DNA of 64,000 nt, from contig CM034546.1 in NCBI GenBank assembly GCA_020055645.1, positions 15,996,001 to 16,060,000 of the forward strand, written 5' to 3'. The notes under the pieces are model-generated. The model saw nothing but the letters and a program-made list of their open reading frames with translations, ran no database searches and had not been told where the DNA came from. Below are positions 44,580 to 53,853 of the stretch, piece by piece. Origin of the DNA: Tomocerus qinae (taxonomy: Eukaryota > Arthropoda > Collembola > Entomobryomorpha > Tomoceridae). A program made the position numbers and the translations under genes. Every line of letters begins with the position of its first letter. The stretch's first letter is position 1.

Positions 44580-45060
44580 TCATTTCACACTTCCTGATGG
44601 ACATAATTGGGTTATGATAATTAGCCTATCTAATTTATAAGCGTAAATGTAATTTTTATCCGTAATTAATAAAAGCAACCAATAAAATATATGAAAAGGG
44701 TATGAAGAATATAAGTATGTACAATAGCTACTTGACGTTGCGATGTATAATGTTATTTTTTCAATGTCTTTAATGAGACATGGCTTGTCAATGTCATACT
44801 GCAATGTTTTAAGCAGACAAAAATAACTATACCATTAAATCAATACTTTCTGAGACAACCTTCGGTACTGGCTGAAGTTTGTCTCAAAGAGATATCAATT
44901 AATGTTTTCAAGTTAAGTTTACATGATTAGGTGTTAGATAAAATGGGTATATTGCCTTCAGAAAGAAACCTAGTCAAAATTATTTTTCTGCAATGTCAAT
45001 GTGATTTTATTCTCACTTTATCAGTTTTAAAATAGCTTTCTGGATTGAAGTTATGAGTCT
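44580..45060. repeat. Dispersed repeat, copy 3
   Basis: GACATGGCTTGTCAATGTCA, CTGCAATGTTTTAAGCAGAC and AGAAACCTAGTCAAAATTAT align with the copy at 1925-2345. The 74-aa frame inside is not supported. Confidence 0.45.
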
Positions 45061-45204
45061 CACTAAAAGAAACATAAATTTAGGGGCTTCAAGTCAATTT
45101 AATTAGAAGTTGATTATCTTTAATTGTATGTAACAAATTTTAGCATTATGATACACTCGAAATTTTTGTAAAGGACCAAATGATATATAATATCGCTAAA
45201 TCAA

Positions 45205-45228
45205 CTATATATATATATATATATATAA
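45205..45228. repeat. (TA)n microsatellite
   Basis: A short run of about ten TA units. Confidence 0.8.
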
Positions 45229-46700
45229 GCATAAACCATTTAAAGCGAATAAGGTAAAAAATCTTTTTATTTGCAGTTATATTCTACACTCTAAAAGCAG
45301 TTACAATCAGTAGTTTTAACAAGTTCTATCATTTGCCTCATTTCACAGAAAGTTGTGTGTATTTGTTCTTTGACTAGGTAATGAGAAAGAGGCGCCAGTG
45401 AAATAATACTTTGGAAGCTTTTAATGTTCAGGGACTTTTCCATTGAACTTAAGACTTAGCTACTAATTCTAAAACACAAAACTTAAACTTCTGTAGATTT
45501 GCGGGATATAATAATAAGTCCCTGAAAAGAATTTAAGAGTTCCTAAAACATAACTGAAACTCCATGCAAATACTGAAATGGCACATGGACAAATGAAACC
45601 TAAAGGTTATTAGGTTTAGTTATATAAAAGTTTTGTCCATGTCAGGGAAGGTGGAGTTAAATGACCATAAGCAAATTTTTTTAAAACTAAATCTTCTTTA
45701 GTAACAAGCCTCGCAATAGTCTCGCAGTATTCAATCCACTAGATGACCAAATATAAACGTGCAAAAATTAACCTTTTGATGGTACTTATAGGTAAATGGC
45801 GTGGAAGGATCCTAGGTTAGTGATCCTGCAAGTCCTCAAGTAGTATATACAATATATACTGGCTCATATCAATACTTAGAAAGAAACAACAGACGAGCTT
45901 GGCCTGGTAGAAATCTTCAAACAAATTACGAAAGCATTCTTGTCGCAAGGTGAGAATTTTAATTATTCTATTATATAATCGTAGACTAAAAAAATTTACC
46001 CATCTGTATATGGTAGGGCAGATTTGAATTTTACCACGTTGATATAAGGAGGCATTATTATTACTATATAATACCTTTCGAAATCGAGTCGTCGGTTACT
46101 AGTCATTCATATTCATGGACTTTTAAATTTTTTCAGAGACTCATCAATAGCATTCGTAGTAGTATTATTGTATTATATCTACCTGTATAGTGCCTGCTGA
46201 ATATAATGCAAGAATTACTTATATAGCCTTGTAATATTTTATTTGCCATGCCATGCTAGGATAAGTGTCTAAATGAGTCTCCAACTAATGTTCTGCAACT
46301 GACCACTGGTCAAAATTGTCACAATGCTGCATGCGAACTGTAAATATATCTTACATATCTCTGGATTACCTCAGGTAATTAGTCTAGAGGAAAGAGAAGT
46401 TGTCATCGCCGTACATTGGCTATTAGCATTGATAAGCCTATCTACACGTGACAATCGTAGACTATATATAATCGAGATCTCTATATATAATCGTAGACTT
46501 GATAAATTTACCTGTCTATATATATTTGTATATATATAATATATGTATGTATGTACGTGTGGTAGGGAGAACCTAAGGAACCCGCATATATTACGTAAAG
46601 CAAAACCCTCTCTCACAAGTGTAACGTCTAAGTGCTGACTGCAACACTTTTGAGTATCTCCTCCTCCTCCCATCAACTCCAAACGTAACATATGGGTTAA
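45229..46700. other. Intergenic, paralogous to parts of 23.4-24.6 kb
   Basis: 45545-45625 and 46180-46400 match the pseudogene block upstream region. The 71- and 125-aa frames here run through AT-rich repeats and are not supported as genes. Confidence 0.45.
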
Positions 46701-46704
46701 GCAA

Positions 46705-46798
46705 AAAGATAGAACGCGAAAACAAATGCTCGAATATCGAATACACAAAGATAGAATGCAAAAACAAATGTTCGAATACCGAATACAAATTGGTAGAA
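46705..46798. repeat. Inverted partner of the 41-bp minisatellite
   Basis: AAAACAAATG-TCGAATA-CGAATAC units are the reverse complement of the array at 47853-48113. Together they bound about 1.05 kb of sequence holding two further inverted-repeat elements. Confidence 0.6.
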
Positions 46799-47109
46799 TT
46801 AATAAAATCTAGGCTATGTCGATTGGGAATGGTAGATGTTTATGGATAGAAAGATTAATTTGTCCACTGATGTTGCTGTGAATGTTCTTATAATTCAGAT
46901 CCTCTTAAAATGGAAGTTTGTGTTGTTATATTAGCCATAAAGTTTGTAAAATCGCAAAAAGGTAAAGATAAATTAGCGCTGTGTAAATGTGGTCAGTTTG
47001 GGATACGGTAAAGCCAAACAGGAAGCAATAATTTTTGGAGGGGTATCATTTACGAGTAGGTCTACATTTTAAAGTGCATGTACGGCCATACAGTAATTTA
47101 AAAAAAATG

Positions 47110-47292
47110 TCTTCGAACCCCATTCTTCAGTAGTTATATTGAAAATTCCACATTTTGGGCTTTGACTTAAAGATATAAGTTCGTAATATATAATGCACAA
47201 AAAACACGTTTTTCGGTTTCAAATGATATCTTCAAGTCGAAGACCAAAATGTGAAATTTTCAATATAACTACTATAGAATAAGTTTCGAAGA
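47110..47292. mobile_element. MITE-like palindrome, about 183 bp
   Basis: TCTTCGAAC...TTATATTGAAAATTCCACAT...AAAGATAT is followed, after a 50-bp loop, by its imperfect complement ATATCTTCAA...TTCAATATAA...TTCGAAGA. No coding content. Confidence 0.65.
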
Positions 47293-47489
47293 ATTTTTTA
47301 AAAATTATTGTATGGGTAGAGAACCAGTGGTCTCAGATCCTTAGGGAATTTCCAAAAAAATAGTACGAAGTTTTCCGATTCCCATATATCCTCTATGAAT
47401 ATTTTTGCTGGTTACCCAGCAACATCCCCATTTGTGGCAAAAATCATCTGAGTCTTTTGAAACATGCACCATTACCTTAATATGAATAT

Positions 47490-47772
47490 ATGTTACCACA
47501 GTAGCTTGATCCCCATGGGTACTCCCCCACATACAGTAATGTAATACCCAAAATAACAAAAATTTTGCACCCAAGTTTCCATTTTTGAATGGGATCTTGG
47601 GTGGCTGCCCAACACATGGAGTCAATAGCAACAGCAATTTGCAGAATCTACACCCAAATTGCCAATGCCATGAGCTTCTCCAACTTGGGTGCAAAATTTT
47701 TGTTATTTTGCGTACTACATTACTGTATGTGGGGGAGTAGCCATGGGGATCAAACTACTGTGTATGTTACAA
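47490..47772. mobile_element. MITE with about 95-bp terminal inverted repeats
   Basis: Left arm: GTTACCACAGTAGCTTGATC, CCCATGGGTACTCCCCCACA and AAAAATTTTGCACCCAAGTT. The right arm is the near-exact complement, ending AGTAGCCATGGGGATCAAAC...GTATGTTAC. The centre is about 90 bp. No transposase. The 117-aa frame overlapping it is an artefact of the repeat. Confidence 0.75.
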
Positions 47773-47852
47773 TGACTGACTAATAATGTTATTATGACTG
47801 GCTGCATAAGGCTATTATTTATTATTTGTAATAAAACTATCTGTCATTTTTA

Positions 47853-48113
47853 ATTCGATATTCGAACATTTGGATGTCACATTCTATCATTTGGTATTCG
47901 GTATTCGATCATTTGTTTTTGCATTCTATCATTTGGTATTCGTATTCGATCATTTGTTTTTGCATTCTATCATTTGGTATTCGTATTCGATCATTTGTTT
48001 TTGCATTCTAACATTTGGTATTCGTATTCGATCATTTGTTTTTACATTCTATCATTTGGTATTCGGTATTTAATCATTTGTTTTTGCATTCTACCAATCA
48101 TTCTACCAAATGA
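47853..48113. repeat. 41-bp minisatellite
   Basis: Units start ATTCGATCATTTGTTTTTGC and repeat at 41-bp spacing (47944, 47985, 48026), with degenerate units on each side. About six units in all. Confidence 0.8.
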
Positions 48114-48154
48114 CTCTCGATATTTTGGTTCCACACCAAATTTACATAAGAAGG

Positions 48155-48772
48155 TTGAATGGTTAGTGGGGATCGAATGGAAATTATTAGCGAATGGGAA
48201 CATTTCGTAATGTGGGTATTAAATGGCATTTCAAACCTTTCTAACCCAAATTGGTTCTGCTATAATATCGACAAATTTATTCAACATTTTTTAAAAGAGC
48301 TGGGTTTACTTAACCTCTCCTTTGTGCCAGTTGGGATATCTTTTTGTAGAATTAAATAGCACTACTGGAAGCCACTAATTTATTCTTAAAAAATATTTAT
48401 TGTAAGTTGTACTCATGGGATTTATACGTTTTTCCAAAATCCTAGAGGGAATCTTATTTTTTCGATTTTTAAAAGGAGCTTTTTGGTAACTTTGTGGGAG
48501 TTTTTTCGATGATAGTCTTTCATTGTTACCTGTATTTGATGCTACGATCTACAGTTATTATTTTGGTGAAGGAAATTCCTTTTTATCAGGAAGTTTGGCT
48601 GCAGCTAATTTTTCCAACCACTGTAGAAAATAAAAGTGTATTAATTTAAATGTACTTTGTATTTACAAAGTTAACATAACAACTTAATGGTATGTTTTCG
48701 AAATTGATGTGATGGGTGGCCTGCTGAATTTCTCTTGAGTGCTAGATTTGCCCCTTAGCTGGGTTCACTAAT
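48155..48772. repeat. Dispersed repeat family R, copy 3
   Basis: Same ordered landmarks as at 26736 and 28390, ending GGTGGCCTGCTGAATTTCTC, then TTGAGTGCTAG and GGGTTCACTA. Confidence 0.65.
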
Positions 48773-48923
48773 GATTATATATATATCTAGCGGTAGTGCT
48801 GCTCAGTGCTCAACTAAACTCTCTTTCTAACACATACAGCCATGTGCTATAATGGAACTATACATTTAAAAACACGAATACAAGTATTATATTATAAGCA
48901 ATCCCATCACAATTAGCTACAGG

Positions 48924-49125
48924 GCATAAAAAGGCAAAGAGTACCTTTTTGGTTCCTTTTGCCCAGTAAAATTAGCAAAAAGACGCCATTTTCCTCTATG
49001 GTTGCCTTTTTCCAAGCAAAATTAGCAAAAAAATGCCTTTTTTAAATTAAATTGTAATACAACTTTTATATGTAGCGAATCCTCTAGATAAAGGCACAAA
49101 AGGTGCAAAAAGACCTTTTTATGCC
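48924..49125. mobile_element. MITE with GGCATAAAAAGG ends, copy 2
   Basis: About 200 bp between GGCATAAAAAGGCAAAG and AAAGACCTTTTTATGCC, with AAATTAGCAAAAA repeated inside. The paralogous copy at 24594 is more decayed. Confidence 0.65.
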
Positions 49126-49879
49126 CTGATTAGGAATAGAAATATTTGGAAATATGTAAATTTCTAGGCACAGCGTATTTAGCCAAAGTTTATCGACAGA
49201 CCGGTGATGACAGACCGACACAATTACCTGCGCATATATATCATTCGCGTTTATCTAACAGTATAGATTTTTAGAAAGCCTGGCAGGCTCACAAAATCAA
49301 AAATGGAGACAAAAAAAATACACGTTTCATGATAATGAATAATGTTTGCCGTAGTAGTAAGAATAAAGTCACATGTTTGTAAAAATGTAATACACCATCT
49401 TTACTAATGCATCCGCTTTTGAATCAACAATATTAATTAGTCACGTAACACTTTTCTATTGTTATACAGTTTACAATTCTCTGCTTTTGACGTTAGCTGT
49501 GGCAAATGCCATTTTGACCACTTTTAAAATTCATTTTGACCAGTTTACCATGAAAATAATTGGCCCCCGCACAACACTGAATGTTCAGCACCCAGCTCTC
49601 AGAAAGTCTACATAGGTATATCAGTTATATAGTTAACAAAATATATAATATATCAATAGACATGCACTCTCCCCGACATTACCTACGTGAATGCCGTTGA
49701 GTCTGCAATAAAAGTACAACTAATACCAAATCTAACTCCACTTAATTCCATCCAATGATTAGAGCCGTTTGGTCTTCAGAAATAATATTCTCAAAAATTT
49801 ATTCAAATTAACAGCCTGCTACGTCGACTGTTGGAAATTAGTTTATTTCTTAATTTTAAATGAGCCAAATTTTATCATT

Positions 49880-49892
49880 TTATAAATAACTT
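49880..49892 (+). promoter_or_regulatory. Possible TATA box of the family 2 IR at 49974
   Basis: ATTTTATAAATAAC lies about 90 nt upstream of the ATG and is conserved at the same place upstream of the pseudogene (about 25566). Transcription start not determined. Confidence 0.35.
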
Positions 49893-49973
49893 TATTAAAG
49901 TTTTTAACTCGCCCTATTTTTATGTAAAATTAGTTAAAATGTTAATATTGTGTCAATAAAAAAGCAAAAAAAA

Positions 49974-51896
49974 ATGTATTTAAAAATTAATATCTGTATT
50001 CAGACGCTTTTTCAAATATTTTTTGGAGTTGATTGTACCAAAAATCTATCCCTTTTTCACCATTGTGATTTCAATTTGGTATTTTTACAAAACTCAGACT
50101 TGGTAGACGTGTTTTTGTTAACCAATCAAAATTCACAGCCTTGGAATATAGCAAACTACACTTGGAACAAAACTCTTTTGCAACGAGATGCAGATAATCC
50201 ATCAGACTTGTCAAACAGTCAGTGCAGCGTTAATGTGATTGTTGAGCCAGATAGTAAAGACATAAATTGGTCCATTGTGTTTGGACAAGAAATCAATCGA
50301 CTGCAGTCGAATGTGATAGTAATATATGAACATAAAAAGAAAGAATCCCTTCTAAGGAATTGGTTGCCAAAATTTCACAATTACTTTGTTTGTCCAATTT
50401 ATTTTTTGTTCATAGAAAAGCAATACAAGTTTTCTATTTTTACCGGCGAGTTTTACGCACCAGAATTCAAATTTGTGGAAATAGGTACAGAAGTGGCAGA
50501 AGACAGGTGGATAATTACTTGGAATAATTTCAACTTACACCTTCATCAGCAAATAGTAATTGCCAACGTCATTAGTGGGAGGCAAACAAATGAGGAAACA
50601 AGAAAGCGTTTATGCAGTGGATCATTTTATAGCACGGCCAAGCAAAAACAATGCTCACTAAACATAAGAGCCATTGAAATGATGAGAACAATCTTTAATT
50701 TTACACCACAATATGTAAATAAACTCCCTCATAGCATCAGATCTGATGTTATCATGATTTCATACAATTTAGTACCATTTCTGGAGAAAACAAATTGGTA
50801 TATTGTACAAATGATCGAATATGAATTTCAAATGGCTGGTCTTTATTGTGAACCCAACGAACAGTTTCATGACGTGTCATTAACAGTGCTGGTCCAAAAC
50901 ACATTCGACACGCCTTCCTTTGTGTTAATCTGCATTTCATTCTCATTAGCCTATTTTATCATTTTGTATGGCTTGCAAAAAAATCGGGTGCCACTTATAA
51001 GGCTGTGTGACTTCATTTTGTTTTATACATTTGTTAATCTTCTATACCAACCAATCGAAATTAAGAGAAGACATATTATTTGTGTGATAGTTCTATTTGG
51101 TGGTTTTGTTATCGCCAGTCAGTATGAAACTTACATTACAGGTGAAGTCATAGCTCCGCCAGAGAGAAAACGTCTTTTCAATTTCCTCGATTTATTAAAA
51201 CATAAATACAAACTGATTGTGTACAAGAACTATACTTTAGGCAAACGTAGTGATGAAGCAATATTTTTTAATCACAAACTGGAAAAGAGTATCAATGACA
51301 ATATACAATTATTTTATTGGAAATTAAATTCCAAAACAACATACGAACAAAATATTTATGCTATATTAGACTTACTTATGGACTTCAAAAATAAAGTTTT
51401 CTTATCTGTTACAAAACATCATCTTTCATATTTTATCTCCAGTATAATTAAAAGATATTCCAAATCTTTTTGCACGACTGTTTTAGAATATAATGACAGG
51501 AAAATTTTTGTTGAAACTTATTTTTCCTCTTTTCGTTTACAATTTAAAACATTTTCACAATTGCGTTTGGAGTCAGGATTCATTAATCTTCTTGGAAATA
51601 ACGAACGACATAGTTTTGACAGACAACTTAATCGAGTACGTAAATTAAGGTACAACCAACAGACACCTATTGGCTTGCATATGAATTTCCACACTATTTT
51701 TAAAATATATGGATGGCTTTTGTTTTATTCCTTTGTAATATGTTTTTGTGAATTCATAATTAGAAAAAATATTCTGCCATGGATTTACCAGAAAATTGTA
51801 AAAGGGGTAAAATATTTGAGAACGAAAATATATAAGAAAAATAAAAAAGCTACTGTCATACGTGTTATACAAAAGTCAAATATAAGTAACAATTAG
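49974..51896 (+). CDS. Divergent ionotropic receptor, family 2, intact copy (640 aa)
   Basis: Single-exon IR-like channel. The open frame continues upstream to a GTG at 49950; I take the ATG at 49974 because the paralogous copy also begins at that Met (MYLKI). Signal peptide 1-19. An extracellular domain with conserved NQNSQPW and FGQEINRL precedes HDVSLTVLVQNTFDTPSF. M1 is at about 313-333, a pore-like segment at about 341-360, M2/M3 at about 367-388, and YETYITGEVIAPPERK at 384-399 (IR equivalent of SYTANLAAF). The S2 lobe with LFNFLDLLKHKYKLIV follows, then a last membrane segment at about 576-596 and a basic tail. It is shorter than family 1 because of a smaller N-terminal domain. Expected in chemosensory neuron membranes; the ligand is unknown. 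A pseudogene copy lies at 25659 and scraps lie beside each family 1 gene. Confidence 0.8.
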   Translation: MYLKINICIQTLFQIFFGVDCTKNLSLFHHCDFNLVFLQNSDLVDVFLLTNQNSQPWNIANYTWNKTLLQRDADNPSDLSNSQCSVNVIVEPDSKDINWSIVFGQEINRLQSNVIVIYEHKKKESLLRNWLPKFHNYFVCPIYFLFIEKQYKFSIFTGEFYAPEFKFVEIGTEVAEDRWIITWNNFNLHLHQQIVIANVISGRQTNEETRKRLCSGSFYSTAKQKQCSLNIRAIEMMRTIFNFTPQYVNKLPHSIRSDVIMISYNLVPFLEKTNWYIVQMIEYEFQMAGLYCEPNEQFHDVSLTVLVQNTFDTPSFVLICISFSLAYFIILYGLQKNRVPLIRLCDFILFYTFVNLLYQPIEIKRRHIICVIVLFGGFVIASQYETYITGEVIAPPERKRLFNFLDLLKHKYKLIVYKNYTLGKRSDEAIFFNHKLEKSINDNIQLFYWKLNSKTTYEQNIYAILDLLMDFKNKVFLSVTKHHLSYFISSIIKRYSKSFCTTVLEYNDRKIFVETYFSSFRLQFKTFSQLRLESGFINLLGNNERHSFDRQLNRVRKLRYNQQTPIGLHMNFHTIFKIYGWLLFYSFVICFCEFIIRKNILPWIYQKIVKGVKYLRTKIYKKNKKATVIRVIQKSNISNN

Positions 51897-52600
51897 CAAT
51901 AAGTGTACTCTTTAAATTCTAATATTCTAATATCTTGTTCACAAATTAAAGAAATTCAGGTCACTTACTAAATTAGTTAGTGATTAAATAGCTAAAGTTA
52001 AACTACTATATAGTATTGATAAACATTAACTGAAATATTCTATGCTGTGGTAGTATTTAATTAAGTCCAATTTAATCTTTAAAATTATTTTTAAGGATTA
52101 AAATTAATATTCTTAGATACAAAATTTTGAGAAATACTAAAATGTAGCTTTTAAATAAATGCCAACTTATAGATTTTAACTATGCTGGTTTTATCTCTTT
52201 TAAAACTGCATCCCATTTACTTAGAATTTCTTTAATTGCATTGTTTACCACCATGTCTAACGTGTCGTGTTTAACGTGTCTTTTCATTCCCTTCTTTTTT
52301 CGCTCAAAAAAACGTGCTTGAAATGAACAAAAACGTCTCCGTTCGTGAAATGGATTACCACTGGATTACCACATTATCTAAATTGCCAAACAACAAACAC
52401 AGCCTTTAGGTATATTTCTATCGGAAATTTTATTCACTGTTCCTTTACTCTATAAAACTATGTTTCATAAAGTTGACACTTTACATGCTATATTATGATG
52501 AGTAGACCAAAAGGAGATAGAACAGAACCTTCGGGACTTATATGTCCTATATATGGTAGCCAGTAGCCATCATCGCCGTCACGTCGCTAGGTTGCTCTAG
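51897..52600. other. Intergenic, no gene seen
   Basis: AT-rich 3' flank of the preceding IR. No convincing frame or repeat. Confidence 0.4.
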
Positions 52601-52616
52601 GCACAACTTTAAAAAG

Positions 52617-52624
52617 TATATAAG
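52617..52624 (+). promoter_or_regulatory. TATA box of the family 2 IR at 53854
   Basis: TATATAAGGTATT, followed at about 18 nt by TCTGGCTGACATTTCTG, is conserved in the pseudogene copy at 27301. There it lies 101 nt from the ATG; here it is about 1.23 kb away because the element at 52710-53836 lies between. Confidence 0.55.
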
Positions 52625-52709
52625 GTATTGATTACATCTGGCTGACATTTCTGCCAAGTTTTCTTTCTCTGTCATAAATTTACATACAGAGGAACTGAGT
52701 GTATATATG

Positions 52710-53836
52710 TTAACGGCAATAAGTAAATTCAGGCATTAAGCTTAATGCCTAGGCAATAAGCTTAATGCCTAAAAATGCCCGGCATTAAGCTTAATGCCTA
52801 GTCTTTAAGCTTAAAGCCTAGGCATTAAGCCTAATGCCTGAATTTTACACGGCATTAAGCTTAATGCCTGGTCTTATTGCCTGATTTGGGTGGAAATCAA
52901 TGTAAACAACAAAAACTTAAGTCTAATATACACAGTCGATGTGTATTTATGTAAAATGCAAATGTACACGGTTAGGGTTAGTCATTCAAAACAATGTGGG
53001 ATTTTTAAATGTATTTTAATTTCATAAATTTTACTAATGCTCTATGTTACCACCTCCTCCATTCGGATTTCCCAAAAGGGTTGTATTGGAGATGCCAAGG
53101 ATTTCTGGTCTAAATGTGAAGAAATGACTCCACGAGATAACGATAGAATTAGGACACAGGCAAATCTATAAGTTTATAGTATATTGTAATGAAATATGAT
53201 CCGATTTACTCTACGTTACTGAGGTAAATTATAATATTAGTGACATGGTAGAGGTGATTACGTGGGTGGTGAAGGCACTCTCATAAGTCATTGGGGAGGC
53301 CTGATTATGGATAAAGATGACAAATTTTGACAATTGAAATTTTTCCTTTGTGAACACTTTAAATCATGCGAAACCACACCTCAAGACTCAAGACATTGCT
53401 GAACTGAAGGTTCGAATTGTCGCCGAGGTTGCAAGGACTACTCCAATGGAACTCTTTAACACTCGACTTACTGTGAAATCCGAATGGAGGAGGTGGTAAC
53501 ATAGAGCATTAGTAAAATTTATGAAATTAAAATATATTTAAAAATCCCACATTGTTTTGAATGACTAACCCTAACCGTGTACATTTGCATTTTACATAAA
53601 TACACATCGACTGTGTATATTAGACTTAAGTTTTTGTTGTTTACATTGATTTCCACCCAAATCAGGCAATAAGACCAGGCATTAAGCTTAATGCCGTGTA
53701 AAATTCAGGCATTAGGCTTAATGCCTAGGCTTTAAGCTTAAAGACTAGGCATTAAGCTTAATGCCGGGCATTTTTAGGCATTAAGCTTATTGCCTAGGCA
53801 TTAAGCTTAATGCCTGAATTTACTTATTGCCGTTAA
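52710..53836. mobile_element. TTAA-flanked foldback element with palindromic subrepeats, large copy
   Basis: Arms of about 362 bp (52710-53072 and 53476-53836) are near-perfect inverted repeats. Each holds about five copies of a palindrome of the type GGCATTAAGCTTAATGCC and AGTCTTTAAGCTTAAAG-like variants. Termini are TTAACGGCAATAAGTAAATT with TTAA at both ends; flanks TATATG / CATATA are themselves inverted. The alternative boundary is TGTTAACGG with a 4-bp TATA duplication. The element lies between the TATA box and the ATG of the downstream IR, ending 17 nt before that ATG. The small copy is at 21856-22286. Confidence 0.85.
53362..53502 (+). pseudogene. Possible transposase C-terminal scrap inside the foldback element
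   Basis: One frame reads KPHLKTQDIAELKVRIVAEV, then ARTTPMELFNTRLTVKSEW, and stops in the right arm. The pattern resembles the C-terminal end of mariner-like (DDE) transposases, where a similar elements-of-helix region follows the last catalytic residue. No catalytic residues are present. Weak, pattern-based call. Confidence 0.3.
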
Positions 53837-53853
53837 CATATACACTTACCAAA

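Noticed and set aside
47341-47694. 117-aa minus-strand frame
   Set aside because: It lies over the inverted arms of a MITE; the mirrored segments explain the open frame.
49950-49973. GTG start extending the IR by eight residues
   Set aside because: The ATG at 49974 matches the pseudogene start and gives a better signal peptide; GTG starts are not expected here.
52730-52870. Regular palindromic repeats that could suggest a CRISPR array
   Set aside because: Spacing is irregular, units are inside transposon arms mirrored at 53.67-53.82 kb, and the genome is eukaryotic.
53827-53853. TTG start extending the second family 2 IR
   Set aside because: These codons belong to the end of the foldback element; the ATG at 53854 is shared with the pseudogene.
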